The notes under the pieces are model-generated. The model was not told the origin of the DNA and made no database searches. It worked only from the letters and a program-made list of their open reading frames with translations. Shown in pieces: positions 28,501-41,100 of a stretch of DNA of 64,000 nt. The DNA is taken from positions 735,263 to 799,262 of the forward strand of contig OY752148.1 in assembly GCA_963573315.1 (NCBI GenBank). The letters are read 5' to 3'. The DNA comes from Entomortierella parvispora. Its lineage: Eukaryota; Mortierellomycota; Mortierellomycetes; Mortierellales; Mortierellaceae. Both the position numbers and the translations under genes were made by a program. The first letter of the stretch is position 1, and each line of letters starts with the position of its first letter.

Positions 28501-31500
28501 CAGTTGCAGAAAGGAACTTACCCGACTCTTCAGATAAAGCTCAAAGATTTGAGGCACCGTCTGAGCCCGATAGCACCACTGGAAATCGTTTCGCAGGACT
28601 GGCGCCCAACCCTATCGAACAGGAGGCGCCCCAGACTCCTCGCTTTGTTGAAGCAGTATCAAAAGCTAGGCCTCACATGATTCGCAACAAGAAAGAGGAG
28701 CTTTTGGACAAGGCAAGAGAGTTACGTGAAAGACGACAGAAAAACTCTGACGTCCCCCACCACCAGCCCCGATCGTTACAGAAGCTGTCCGAGAATACCG
28801 TAGTTTTGGATGCACAGAAGGCCGTGGAAGAACATCCAGCTCTAGATTCATTGCAGACCATCAATATCCGAACTGAGGACGAGAACTCCAACGCGACCGT
28901 TGTAGACAAGGACATTGCCTGGAAACACATCGAAGATCAGTTATCGTACACAGCGGATTCGATCAACATTGATCCACACACCCCAGATGATGTAAATACT
29001 GTGGTATTGGAGCCTCCAGATGATGTCAAGAGTATGGGAGGTGACCTTCAAGTGCCGTCGTTGCCCGGGGATCTCAATGAGCCACATGTTGCAATGGCTG
29101 GCTTCACAACATCAGATAACAGTGTGGGCGAAAGATCAATGGAAGATCAGACGGCTGTGATGGACCGGCCTGAGGTCCAGCACTTGCTCGAAGTGAATGA
29201 AACCATGAAGGCTGATCTCAAACGCCTGCAAGTGCTTGCTCAAGAACACGAGGCTGTAATGACAGCCAACCGACAGCTCACGGACGCAATAGTTGATAAG
29301 GATCGGCTTTTGAGTGAACTACGACAACAGCATGAGAGCCTAAGAGAGTCCATTCCTGACTTGACCTCAAAGAATGCGGAGTTGGTCATCATGTCAACTT
29401 CCGCGGAGCAGCTGTCTAAGGACATAGAGGGTCTACATCGGCAGCTAAAGGACCAGCGATCCGATATGAAGGAACTTCAAGAGCAACTGAGATTAGCTGA
29501 AAATGAGAAGAAGGCTCAAGCATCAAGTATGAGTCAGCTGCATCGTTCATTGGAGGACTCAAACAAACAAGTGTAGGTGGACGTTAGTGTGATTTTTTCA
29601 GGTATCAGGCTAACCATGGTCATTGAACTAACGTAATTTTTTTTACGATTTTGAAATTATTCGCAGCCAAGAGCTCAAGAGCCATCAGGTTATGAAGGAT
29701 GAGGCATACAAAGTCATTCAAAAGCAGCTATTTGAAAGCTTTGAGGAGGAGAAAGCACAATACGTAGACGACGAAGCTTTGAAGATGGCAAAGCTAGAGT
29801 ATCGGTACGGATTGTTGCAAGAGGAAATTGAGGTGCTGAGAGCCGAGCAGATATCGCGAGACTCGAATCCTCAGCCATTGGTTTCTCCTGAAGTTGTGCA
29901 AGAGAAGGAATCCTTAGAAAAGACGGTGGTCTTTCTCAAAGATCGAGTTTCGGTTCTGGAGGCATCATTAGTCCACACTGAAAAAGAGTCGCTGAAGAAG
30001 ATTGACGAGGTGAAGGCCGAGACACAGCAGAAAACACAGGTTGAGGTGCAGTTGCGGGCAGCTGTCATCAAGCTGGAAGGCAGGATTTCGACCATGCAGG
30101 TGGAGCTCAACATCGCTCAGGCTGAAGTTGACGAGAGGGGGGAGCTTGAGCTAAGGCTAGCTGCTGTGTCCAGGGATTTAGAGCATTCTGTGAACCGTGA
30201 ACAGATATTGGAAGAAACTCTTGCTAGAGCAGCGAAACAAAGGCAAGAAAAAGCACCGCCAGGTGACAGTGTCCAAAGAGTTGACGACGATGTTGAATAT
30301 TCATCTAGTGGAGTCGAGTATGATGCTCTGGCAGAACGTGCGGCAAAGTGGCAAGAAGAGTGTTTTGCTGCTCAGGAAGACAAGATGCTGATGGAGGACA
30401 AGCTACTTCGGACAGAGATGGAGCTCATGTCTGTGCGAACACAGATAGAGGAACTCGAGGAGAGCTCTACCCGCTTGCAGGAGGAGCGTGATCAAGCCGA
30501 GCAGGACCTGGAAGCTCTACGCGAGATTGATCAACAACTACACCACGACAAGCATTTGAAGGCGGATGAGGAGGTTGCCAAGATCACTGCTGAATTGGAA
30601 GGTGTCCGTGCAGAGCTCCTGGCAGCTCGTTTTGAATCAAGTCGCCTGCAGGCCAATGCTGTAACTTGGGGGGAAGAGAAGATGCAGCTCGCCAACAAAC
30701 TGAAGGAAGTTACCGAAGAACTCGCTGAGTCGAAAGCCAACGCCGAGAGGATTCAATGTCTTCTCTCGGACTCGATCGAAAGGGTCTCTCTTCTGGAGTC
30801 AACATCTCACACGCGGGATAGCAACGTAAATGTTCTAGAGGTCCAATTGTCGGAAGTGAGAAGTGAGTTGGTTACCGCTAAATCTGAAGCCAGCCAGCTA
30901 TCTGTTGACTTGGCGCGCACTAGGGACGAAAGAAACTGGCTTGAGGACCAACTAGAGCACTTTAGCTCGGAGCTGCAAGATGTACGAAATGAGCTGGAGC
31001 AAGCAGAGGCACGCCAGCTGGAAGCTCGAGCCCAAGCCGCTGATGCTGATGCTGAGCAAGGTCGCCTCAAAGCCAGACTGGAGGAAGCCACTCATGTCTT
31101 GGCGCAGGAGCGCATGGAGGTCACTCGACTTCAGTCCGTCGTAGATCAGATTGGCTCACTTCAGGATTCAGAGTCACAGTTGAGTAAGGTGACAGTTCGA
31201 GTGCAGGAACTTGAAAAGGTCTTGAAGGAACGCGACCAACGAGTATTGGAAAGTGAAGCCGCTCTTCGTGAACTGCAGGCCAAATGTTTACGTCTTCAAA
31301 AGGACAAGGACGAGGTCTCTCATAGTCAAGCTCTTGTTCATGGTGGGGTCCAAGACCCAAAGTCTACTGAGCTGCATCAGAAGCTCAATCGTGCAGAGAT
31401 GGACATTGTAAAACTCCAGCAGTTCCTGCAGGAGTTCCAAAATGAGAAAAAACAGGCCATAGCCGAGCTTCAATCAAAAATCGAGGATTCTGATTCTGAG

Positions 31501-32058
31501 GTCGCGCAGGTGCGATCACAGCTAGCCAAGGCTCAAGCTATGCTTCTTACACGCGAATCGTCCCTACAGGTGTCCCCGGGGCCACTTTCGCAGCCATCAA
31601 GTTTACTCCCTCATCAGCCCTCACAGGAAACAGTGCCCGGAATTCAGTCCTCGAAACCGCCACAAGGCCAACTACACGCACTTTGGTCAGATGACACTTT
31701 CAAAGGCACCGAGAAGGTCCATCATGAAGCAATTCTCGAAGTGGAGTCCCTGCAGCATCAAAAAGCTGATCTCGAAAGGACACTCCAGGATCTACGACAT
31801 CGGTATGAGCTTTCCCAAAAAGAAAATGACACCCTTCTCTCGCAGCTGGAGAAAGAGAACAAGAATCTACGGGCCAAGGCGGAGCGATTGAGTCCAGATT
31901 TGTCCACAGAGCACTTGGAGAGAATCCGTGAACAAGAGCTCGAGCTCTTCGAGCTTTCGCGCCAGTTAAAAACTGCCCAAAGGGAGCGAGAGTTTACAAG
32001 ACAGGACATGCGGTCTCTGAAGGCCGAACTCAGTAAACTGAAGGCCGCGAAGAATTGA
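25574..32058 (+). CDS. Large SLFG-repeat, coiled-coil protein (golgin-like), unrecognised
   Basis: Exons 25667-27487, 27577-28402, 28474-29572 and 29667-32058 join in phase (about 2045 residues). The first exon is uncertain. An ATGGTG at 25574-25579 spliced over 25580-25666 fits best; ATG 25600 spliced to 25707 is possible. The N-terminal third holds about ten degenerate units of 40-50 residues centred on TADSLFG. The second exon has a run of four SPPPKATL units. From about 28670 to the end the protein is mostly long coiled coil rich in Leu, Glu, Gln and Lys. No membrane segment or catalytic domain is visible. Long coiled coils with disordered heads are typical of tethers and of spindle-pole or septum scaffolds, but I do not recognise this one. 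It converges on another coiled-coil gene 60 bases away. Confidence 0.75.
28140..28262 (+). repeat. 24-bp coding minisatellite (SPPPKATL units)
   Basis: Four near-identical 24-base units (CTCTCGCCTCCCCCTAAAG core) follow more diverged PPP units, inside exon 3 of the SLFG-repeat gene if the probable short first exon is counted. The copy number is likely to vary between strains. Confidence 0.8.
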
Positions 32059-32118
32059 TAGGTATATTTAGAAGGACGAACATTTAAAAAAGCATGCAGG
32101 ATGCTCCATTTTTTTTTA

Positions 32119-35100
32119 TTAAATCTGAACTTCAGGTTCTGCTGTAAAAACTTGCCCCTGAAGCTCTTGTATTTCCTTTCCCCCAACCTCAGCCGATTCT
32201 ACATGACTCACTGGAGTCGAGTCGCCTTGTTGCTGGTGAAGGAACGAGATCTGCTGTCCTAAAACTCCTACAGCGTGGTTCACAAGAGTGCTTGTGCTCG
32301 AGCTGGTGCTCATGCGATGATTAGAGTGATTCATGCTCATGCTCGACCGACCAGAAGGCCAACTAGGGGTTGACGACGTTGTGTTCGAAGTAATGGCGGC
32401 TGAAAACTCGCGTTGAGGAGAGCTCGGGGAGAGAGGTGCATCCGTTGTCAAGGCACCCATCGACTGAGAGAGAGAGAGAGAGGGCCGCGAGCGATGGCCA
32501 CGATGGAAGGTCGCTCCATTAGTCTTGATCAAGGTATCTGCGGAATCTTCCCCTGATTCTGGTGAGCTCTCAAGCGCTGTAGGCTGCTTGAGCAAATGAG
32601 CCAGAGGAGGCAACCCGTGCTGAGCAACGGAGCCTGATCGGCCTCTTGTCTGCTGAAGCTGCTTCAACCCCGAGAACGAGTTCAGGCGTGTTTTACTTGT
32701 CTCTAGTTGGGTCAGTCTTGCCTTGGTGTCCTCCAGTTCATGCTCTAGTTCCATCTCGCGCGCTCGAAGATGCTCCAACTCGCCTAGTTCTCCCTCCAAG
32801 AATAAGTTGCGCTCATGTAGTTGCTGCATTTCCTCCAGACGAGGTTCGAGTTGTTCCATAGTCTTGATTTGCTTCTCCAAATGTAACGTCTTGCTCCTGA
32901 GAAGAGCCACCTGTTTCGCTTGACCTTCCAGCTGCGGCATGCGAATTTTCATTTTCTCCAATTCCGACGAAACTCTGTCAAAATCGGCTTTGAAGTCGGG
33001 CTGACCGCCTGCACTCTGCTCAGCCAGGAGGGCTTCCAATTCACGATTCCGTGTTGTCAGAAATTCAATACGACGGTCATCCTTGTCCTTGGAACGGAAC
33101 GACTCGAATTCCTTGCTCAAGAGAGCGTGTTGGTTGTTGGCGATATTCAATCTTTCAGAAAGATCCCAGTTGGAGTGGTCAAGCTCGGCATTCGTCGTTT
33201 CCAGTTCCTGGATACGGTGTTGAAGATTCTTGACAAGGGCAACCTGTCCTTCCATGTCCTGAAGTTTATCGACGAGAGCATCCGCAGCGACGGCACGAGC
33301 TTCCATCTCCACCAAATCTGAGCGAATGCGGGGTAAAGCTGCACATTCTGCTTCCAGAGCTGCAACTTGGCCTTCTAGTTCCCAAACTCGCTTTTCGTAT
33401 TCTGTGGCCCGCACCATTAACGCCTCGTTCTTGTTCCAGAGCTCCTCCATAGCTACAGTCTTGATCCCGAGTTCTTCAATCAATCGGCTCCGTTCGTTTT
33501 CCAAATCTACAAAATGAGCTGGACGTGCTTCGTGCGGCGGCATCGCAAACGGTTTCTTTTCCAGTTCCCAAGCGCGAATCTTGAGCGCATCGCGTTCCGA
33601 GGTCAAGCTAGCGATATCTTGCATCAGTTTCGTGATTTGCTGGTTGCCCACGCCGTTAATAGAGCGCGGTCCAAGACCGGACGGCGTCGAGTCTGCAGAA
33701 CCCACAGATGATCCCACAGGCGAGTGGGATGCCTCCAATTCTTTCACACGCGACTGCAAGAACTGATTACTAAGTTCGAAATCCTGGAGTCTTGAGACTT
33801 GGTGAACCGCCTCTAAATGTTTCAGCTCGAGCTTGTGGTTTACTTCCCTCAACTCTTGGTTTCTGTCTTTGAGACGGTCCAACTCTGAATTGGTGTGACG
33901 CAGCAGATTCCTCAATTGGAGTATGGTTGCTTCCTCTGATCCAGTGGGGCCTGTGGAAGAAATCGAGGGAGAACCCATCTTAAAGTCAGAGGTAGCTGGC
34001 GACAGTGGGAGTGAAGATGTAACAGATGCGAGCTGGCTGAAGTGTCGGTCCAGATCAGTCTCCAGTTTGTCGGATATTTGCTGCATAAGGTTATTGCGGA
34101 ATTCCTCAGGATTGAAGTCTGAGCTAGTTGTTGTCGCTGGGAAAGAGCCAGTGGCTGTAAGAGGCGAGTCTGTAATAAAAATAGGTCGGTCTTGTCGGAT
34201 AAGATTGCTGGAAGAGAGTCCACGAGTGTTGACACTCAATGGCAGGGCAGACTGCTGCTGCCGTGAAGAGAAATCTGTGGGTGATGTAATTCCGAGTCCA
34301 GTGATAAGCGAGTCCTAAAAGGCGACCAGGGCAATCATTAAGTTAGGTTCCAAGTGGCGGTTTATGGACGAGGTTTTCAAATAAGCACACCCTCATTATG
34401 TACTGTACCTTGGAGTCCACTGTCATTCTTCTCGAGTGTGCCTTGCTTTGGGTTGAGGCGTCTGCTTGAGAATGCTTTGGAACAGGAGTAAACGAGGCAG
34501 CCAGCGGATTCATACTGCTCCTCCGTGCGTTCATTTCTTCCTGTTCGTTTTCTGTTGCACACAAAAGCGACCATTGTTTAGCGGAAGGTTCGTAAAAACA
34601 CGAAAAGGGGGGCATCGCATGATTTTAATGGGTTACCATAGTTGGAGTGATGATGCTGAAGCGGGCTATTTGCCGTCGACGATCCATTGTGGGTTCTCCT
34701 TCGATCCAGTGACGGTCTTTGGCTCTGTTTGTTAAAAAAAAAAGGATTTGTCCAATTAGATGAGTTAACATGCTTGTGGGCATGTGGTGACAGATCGTGC
34801 CTGGAGGTTGCACAGAGAGCCGTTGTGTGTGACCATTCCATGCACACTCCACGACTTGTTACCTGATGAGAAATGTTGGAGGATAGCGGTGAATTATGGA
34901 AAGATATGTCCATGGAGGTCCGGTGATTTGAAAGGGGGACGGCAGGGACCGTGGGTAGCTTGCATCGGATACGCGAATCCTCAGCATCAGTCTCCTCCGT
35001 AGAACACGGCTTTGTGACGACGTTAGGCATCTTGAGCAACGCCTAGAACCACAGTCAACTTTCCAAGTTAATATCTTTTGCGGAGAATAGTGGGCATCGT

Positions 35101-35361
35101 GTTCGCAAAACCTACCTCTGAGGTTGCATTCTTGGCGACGAGGTCGGCATAACGTGCGCGTTCGTCTCTGACCTTCTCAGGAGCCAGGGTAGAAGCACCA
35201 GTGGTGGGAGAGAGAAAGGCGGCAGAGGTGACAGCATGGTTTGGCAAGTTGATGTTGATTCGTCGTGGACGAGGCGCAGACGAAGCAATGGATGAGGAAG
35301 AGTGCGAGCGCACTGCGCCTGGCGGATGCAACGACGTGCGCTGCGTTTTGACCTGAGCCAT
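32119..35361 (-). CDS. Coiled-coil protein, unrecognised
   Basis: Five exons join in phase: 35361-35116, 35042-34863, 34724-34637, 34551-34409 and 34314-32119 (950 residues). The ATG at 35361 starts a basic, Ser-rich N-terminal region with no domain. From about residue 330 to 780 there are long heptad-rich coiled coils (ILQLRNLLRHTNSELDRLK and many similar stretches) with few breaks. A Ser/Thr/Pro-rich tail follows, with a short second coil near the end (LGQQISFLHQQQ). There is no signal peptide or membrane segment. The stop is 60 bases from the stop of the convergent coiled-coil gene, so the 3' untranslated regions probably overlap. A scaffold role is likely, but the family is not recognised. 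Confidence 0.75.
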
Positions 35362-36357
<996 letters not shown>

Positions 36358-37513
36358 CTATTTTCCGGCGCGCCAGCTCTTGCTCTGCTTGCCCTTGCCC
36401 TTCTTGTTGAAGCGCTTGCCGCCGCTCTGCTTGGCCTCCTGGATCTCGTTGAACTTGCGTTTGTAGTATTCGCGGCCGCCCAAGTCCTTCATCACCTCGC
36501 CCGTAATTGTCGTCGCGCGCTCCTTCTTTGTCAAACGAGACGAATAGAACTCAGTGTTGCCCTCAATGATTGTGCCGACCTGGAAATACTTCGGGAACTT
36601 TGGCTTGCCCTTGTCCTCTCGCTTATAGAATCGTTTAGGATCGAGCACATTACGCAGCTTCAGAATCTGCAGGTCTCTCTTCAGCTCGGGGGTCATAATT
36701 TGTTGAGGAAGATCGAACCATCCCTTTCCTGTGGTCTTTTCTTTCTCCTATTAATAGTGAATTAAAATGAGGTCCATGTAAGTCATCTCTATACGTGGAA
36801 TGTGATTCTGCCACTTCTACTACTACTACTACTACTACCCCAAAAAAAACGGTAGTTACCTCTTTCTTTTGCTTCTTGCTAAGATGAACCTTTTCTGCAT
36901 TCATGCTGACCTCACACGTTTCCAGCGCGGGGGCTGCCCCTGACTTGGTCTTGCCTGAACCCTTTTCCACAACTACAACGGTGTTCATGTCCACCTTCGC
37001 TCTTTTGTTGTCCTGTTTGATATAAAGGTTGTTGGTGTCCAATCCAGTCTCGAGTTTTGGAAAGTTGTAAAGTGGCTCTTTCTTCTTATCATTGCCTCCT
37101 GAAGCCTTTCGTTTTAATGAGGCCTGGGCCTTGAGCAATAATTCGTCAAGGTCCTCGTCCTCGTCCTCGTCCTCGTCATCTTCGCTGCTGCTGCTAGAGT
37201 CCTGTTTTTCTTGTTCGCTTTCGTCCTCGCTTACTTCCACCTTTTCCGGGTTATCATTCTGGGTCTGCTCCTCGGACCCTGCTTCGTTGTCAAGTTCCTG
37301 AGGGGGGGTCGTATATTCCGCAGAGGGTGTTGAAGATGAAGAACTCTCTAGAGATTCTGACTCGTCAACTGAGGCGCTTTTGGAGGCTGTCTGGGCTGCC
37401 GTCGAAGGCCGTTTAGTCTGCCTTGTGCGACGAGTCCTGGTCGGTAACTCGACGAGTTCTGGTGTGGTGGTGGAAGCCTGTTCAGTTCGACTTCTGTTTC
37501 TTGTAATAACCAT
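36358..37513 (-). CDS. FCF2: Fcf2-family pre-rRNA processing protein
   Basis: Two exons, 37513-36860 and 36747-36358, joined over a 112-nt intron, give 347 residues. The N-terminal half is disordered, with acidic runs (SSSSSEDDEDEDEDED) and basic nuclear-type clusters. The C-terminal domain (residues about 222-325) has the family signature: KGWFDLP, MTPELKRDLQILKLRNVLDP, KRFYK, PKYFQVGTIIEG, FYSSRLTKKER and YYKRKFNEIQ. In yeast, Fcf2 works in the nucleolus in early cleavage of the 35S pre-rRNA; the animal homologue is DNTTIP2. The protein ends in a Lys/Gly-rich basic tail. The identification rests on the well-conserved C-terminal domain. Confidence 0.93.
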
Positions 37514-37762
37514 TGTGAGATTTAGGTTTAGGTGCGCTGAAGGGGAGTGATGTCGGGCAATTTCCAAGCACTGCCAAGATTAGAGCGGATGGGCGCAGAG
37601 ATGAGGGTATGATGTGTTGCAGGGTGTCCAAGGTCCACTCTGCATTGAAAGAAAAATAAAAAAAAAGAAAAAAAAAAAGAAAACAAGGGGACTGCGATTT
37701 TCTTAATTAAGGCACGTGATTATTTAATTTCTTCTTTTTTTTTCCCGCCAGGTCCAACGATC

Positions 37763-40700
37763 TCACCAATAATCCTCCGAGCTCATGCTGGTTACACTCA
37801 TGGTGTCACTCGCTACTCCAGAGTCCTCGTCCACTGACATAGAGTGCGTCTCACGGATTTGGTGAGGTCTATCTTTGTTTCGTTGTCCCTGGCCACTGTG
37901 AGCTTTCTCTAAGCGCACTCTGGAAGTGACCACGTCCTTCTCTATCGATGTCCGCCGCGTTTGGAGAGGAATAGTTTTCTCTCGTGCGAACGCGTCCCGT
38001 TTGTTCTGAATGGAGACCACCTTTCGTAGCTCAATAGATTCGTCTTGGCTGACGAGAGTCTCAACTGACAAGGACTTTGACGACTTTGACGACATGGCTC
38101 TACGTCTCTTCCTTGCCAGGAGACTGGCCTCGTCATCCGCCTCCTCCTCTAGGTTGTCTTCTTCGTCTGATTCACCCAAGACATCGTCCGGGCGACCACC
38201 TATCAGAAGTGCAGTGAATTGACTGGCCTTCTGGTACCATGTCTGCGGAATAATATAACCAGGAGAAAAATGTTCCAGACGGTGGTGTTGTGGCTGCAGT
38301 TGCTGCTGCTGAGGTAGAGCGGAAGGGTGAGTTGGCTTTCGCAGACGACCAGGAGTGATACTATTAAACCAGCCCTTCTTGGACTTTTTGCGTTGTATGG
38401 AACCCTTTGAAGGCTTCTGTCCCACATTGTTGATGCTATCCAGTCCTCCAATCTCCAGCTCTTCAAAGTCTTCCTGTAGATTCGGCAATCTCTTATAAGT
38501 ACCGTCGGGATGGATTCGGGCCTTGGTTACCAAAAATAGCTGCTCCAGTCTCAGTCGCTCCACTGTCGACATCTCCAGTTGCTTTTGGCGTTGCTCTCGG
38601 GTCATTTTCTCAAAGACGAGTTCGTTTAAAAATGTATACATCCTGTTCAAAACGCCAACGTTCATGAATCCAGACTTCCCGTTCTTTAGCCAACAGCCCT
38701 GGCTCTCCAGAAACTTCTCCAGGTCAGGCCGAGCCATCGGTTTATAACAGATCGATCCTGGAAACGCTGGCGAGAAGGCCTTGGGGACCAACTGAGGAAT
38801 CTCCTCGTGGTTTTTGCGGTACAAGTCGTCCCAAAAGAGAAACCACCATTGATGGCATCGGGTCCTGTTGACAGCCGTCATCCTTTCGTACAAGAGTTGG
38901 ATCGCGAGTGACACTTGGGCATCTGGATGTCGGACCCGAGGATTTTCTTCTGTTGCAAGCAAGAGTGGCTCCATCTCTCGATGCTTAAGCATAGGATTGT
39001 CGTAAACGTTGATAAAAAAATCATATGAAAGTGTCGCATCCTTCCGAAGGGCTTCATTACGATAGTGCGCTTGGTACGCTTGCATTACGCGTCGGACCTT
39101 CTTGACTCCTCGTGAGACCAGGGCGTGATTATCTTTGAGGAGTTTCGCCAATGCTGGAGTGACTTGAAAGTCTCGTGTGATTCCAATAACATCTTGTCCA
39201 ATAGTGGCTTCGTGTAAGAGCTGCGAAGACCCTTCAGGGTCCTGAATTTCGCCATCGGAATATGTAATCGTGACAGAGAATCCTGGGTTCATATTGTGGC
39301 CTTGCCATGCCGACATTTTTTTGCGATGGATCGTAAATAACCCACGCCTATAGCTGACCGGCGCGTTTACCAGAGACATCTAACAAAAGAAGAAAGTAAA
39401 GTCATTAGCTGTTGTTATTGCACACATTTCGAATTGCCCAAGGATAGACTCCTGACAGAGTTTTACCTCTAACGTGCCATTGCTGTCACGACCGCGTTGA
39501 ATGCCTCTGGTTTCGATAAAAGGTCTGACAACGAACTTGCCATCGAGCGCACGAAGTTGATATCTCAGCTCGCGCCGTCTCTCGATCTCAGGATCCTGGT
39601 TCTGTTGAATATATCGATCTAGGTCGTGCTCTTTGACCAAAGTCACAACCACAGATGATTCGTCGTAGACAAAGACAACTGAAAACGGGAAAGGGACCAC
39701 ATAGGCCTTGCCAAAGTAGGTCTTGATGTTGGACGCCATAAACTCGGGGGCATAGTACATGTCGGGTCCAACAAACTCGTTCAAGATCAAAGCACGCTTC
39801 CGAACCACAGCCGGCGTCAGAAATTGACAAGCGTGAGAATAGGCTCGGAGCCCAATCTGTCGGATAATTCTCAGATTTTCAACATGACGCTCTGCGACTG
39901 ATCCTGTAAAATTGAGCAAATATGGGGGCCGATGAGGCGACTGCGAGAATGCAACCACTTTGTCCGCCGGCATCTTGTACGAGTCTTCCGCCAACAGAAT
40001 CGTAGACCAAGTCTCTTGCCAGACGCGCCTCTTAATGTGCTTGAAGTAGTTCAGCTTCGGGTTGAAGATCTCCAGTGAAAAGTCCAACCTCTGTTGAATC
40101 TGTTTGATCAGAATTTGAAACTTTTGTGTCTGACGGATCACAAACCAAACCACAATGATGCACATTAGCACGTAGGTCGCTACTAACAGGACACCGAGAG
40201 TATTCGCTGAGACTGGGCCAACGTTGAGAACGATGAAGAGTCCGATCACACTGGTCGCGACAGTGCAGGCTCTTGACCAGTATTCGCTCAGATTCTGCGA
40301 GGCGTACAGGAAAGGCAGGGTCCTGGAATGGCGGAATATAAGACTGGACGTGAAAACGATCTGGAGGCCTGCTCGAATAGACTCGATCGTTCGGCGCTCG
40401 TAACCTCGGAATAGACAGTTGTCCTTTGAGAACAAAACGACTATGATGACGGCAACCAATTTGTTCAACATGACAATGACCTTGTATGTTCCATACTCTC
40501 GACGATATCCTATCAAAGCAAAAATATACGAAAGTTTAGTCCCCACATTTACCAAATGTGTTCGCAAATCTTTTTGAGAGACGTACCATTGTATAGAAAG
40601 TTGTATGGGCAGTTGTCCGAGTTTGTCAAGCGCTTGTATTCCTCGTCCAAATCTAGCCTTCGCTCCCCTTGCTCCGTGTATTTGTCAATCCTTGGTAGGT

Positions 40701-41065
40701 TCAGAACAACCAGCCGTCGGATTGCAAGTGGAAAGTATATTGTGTTGACACAAATTGTAAATATCGCGAGTGGGATGATGACGTACGCGAAATTTAAGTC
40801 CTGAATCTTCATTGATGTCACGTAGCAAAAGTCCCCAGGATCCCGGTATATACCACTAGGTCCCAGAGGCTGCAGAACTGGGAAGTCGGTGTTTGTGTAT
40901 GGGTTTGGGACAGGCCACATTGTATCTGACCAAACAAGGGCATCGAACGATAGTTTCGCGAGAGGCAAGTATAGAGTCGTGAGTAAAAACACGATAGATA
41001 TCGTTTCTATACGTTGTTTCTTTGAACGCAAACTCCAAGATTTGACTTCCAAACCCTAGATCACC

Positions 41066-41100
<35 letters not shown>

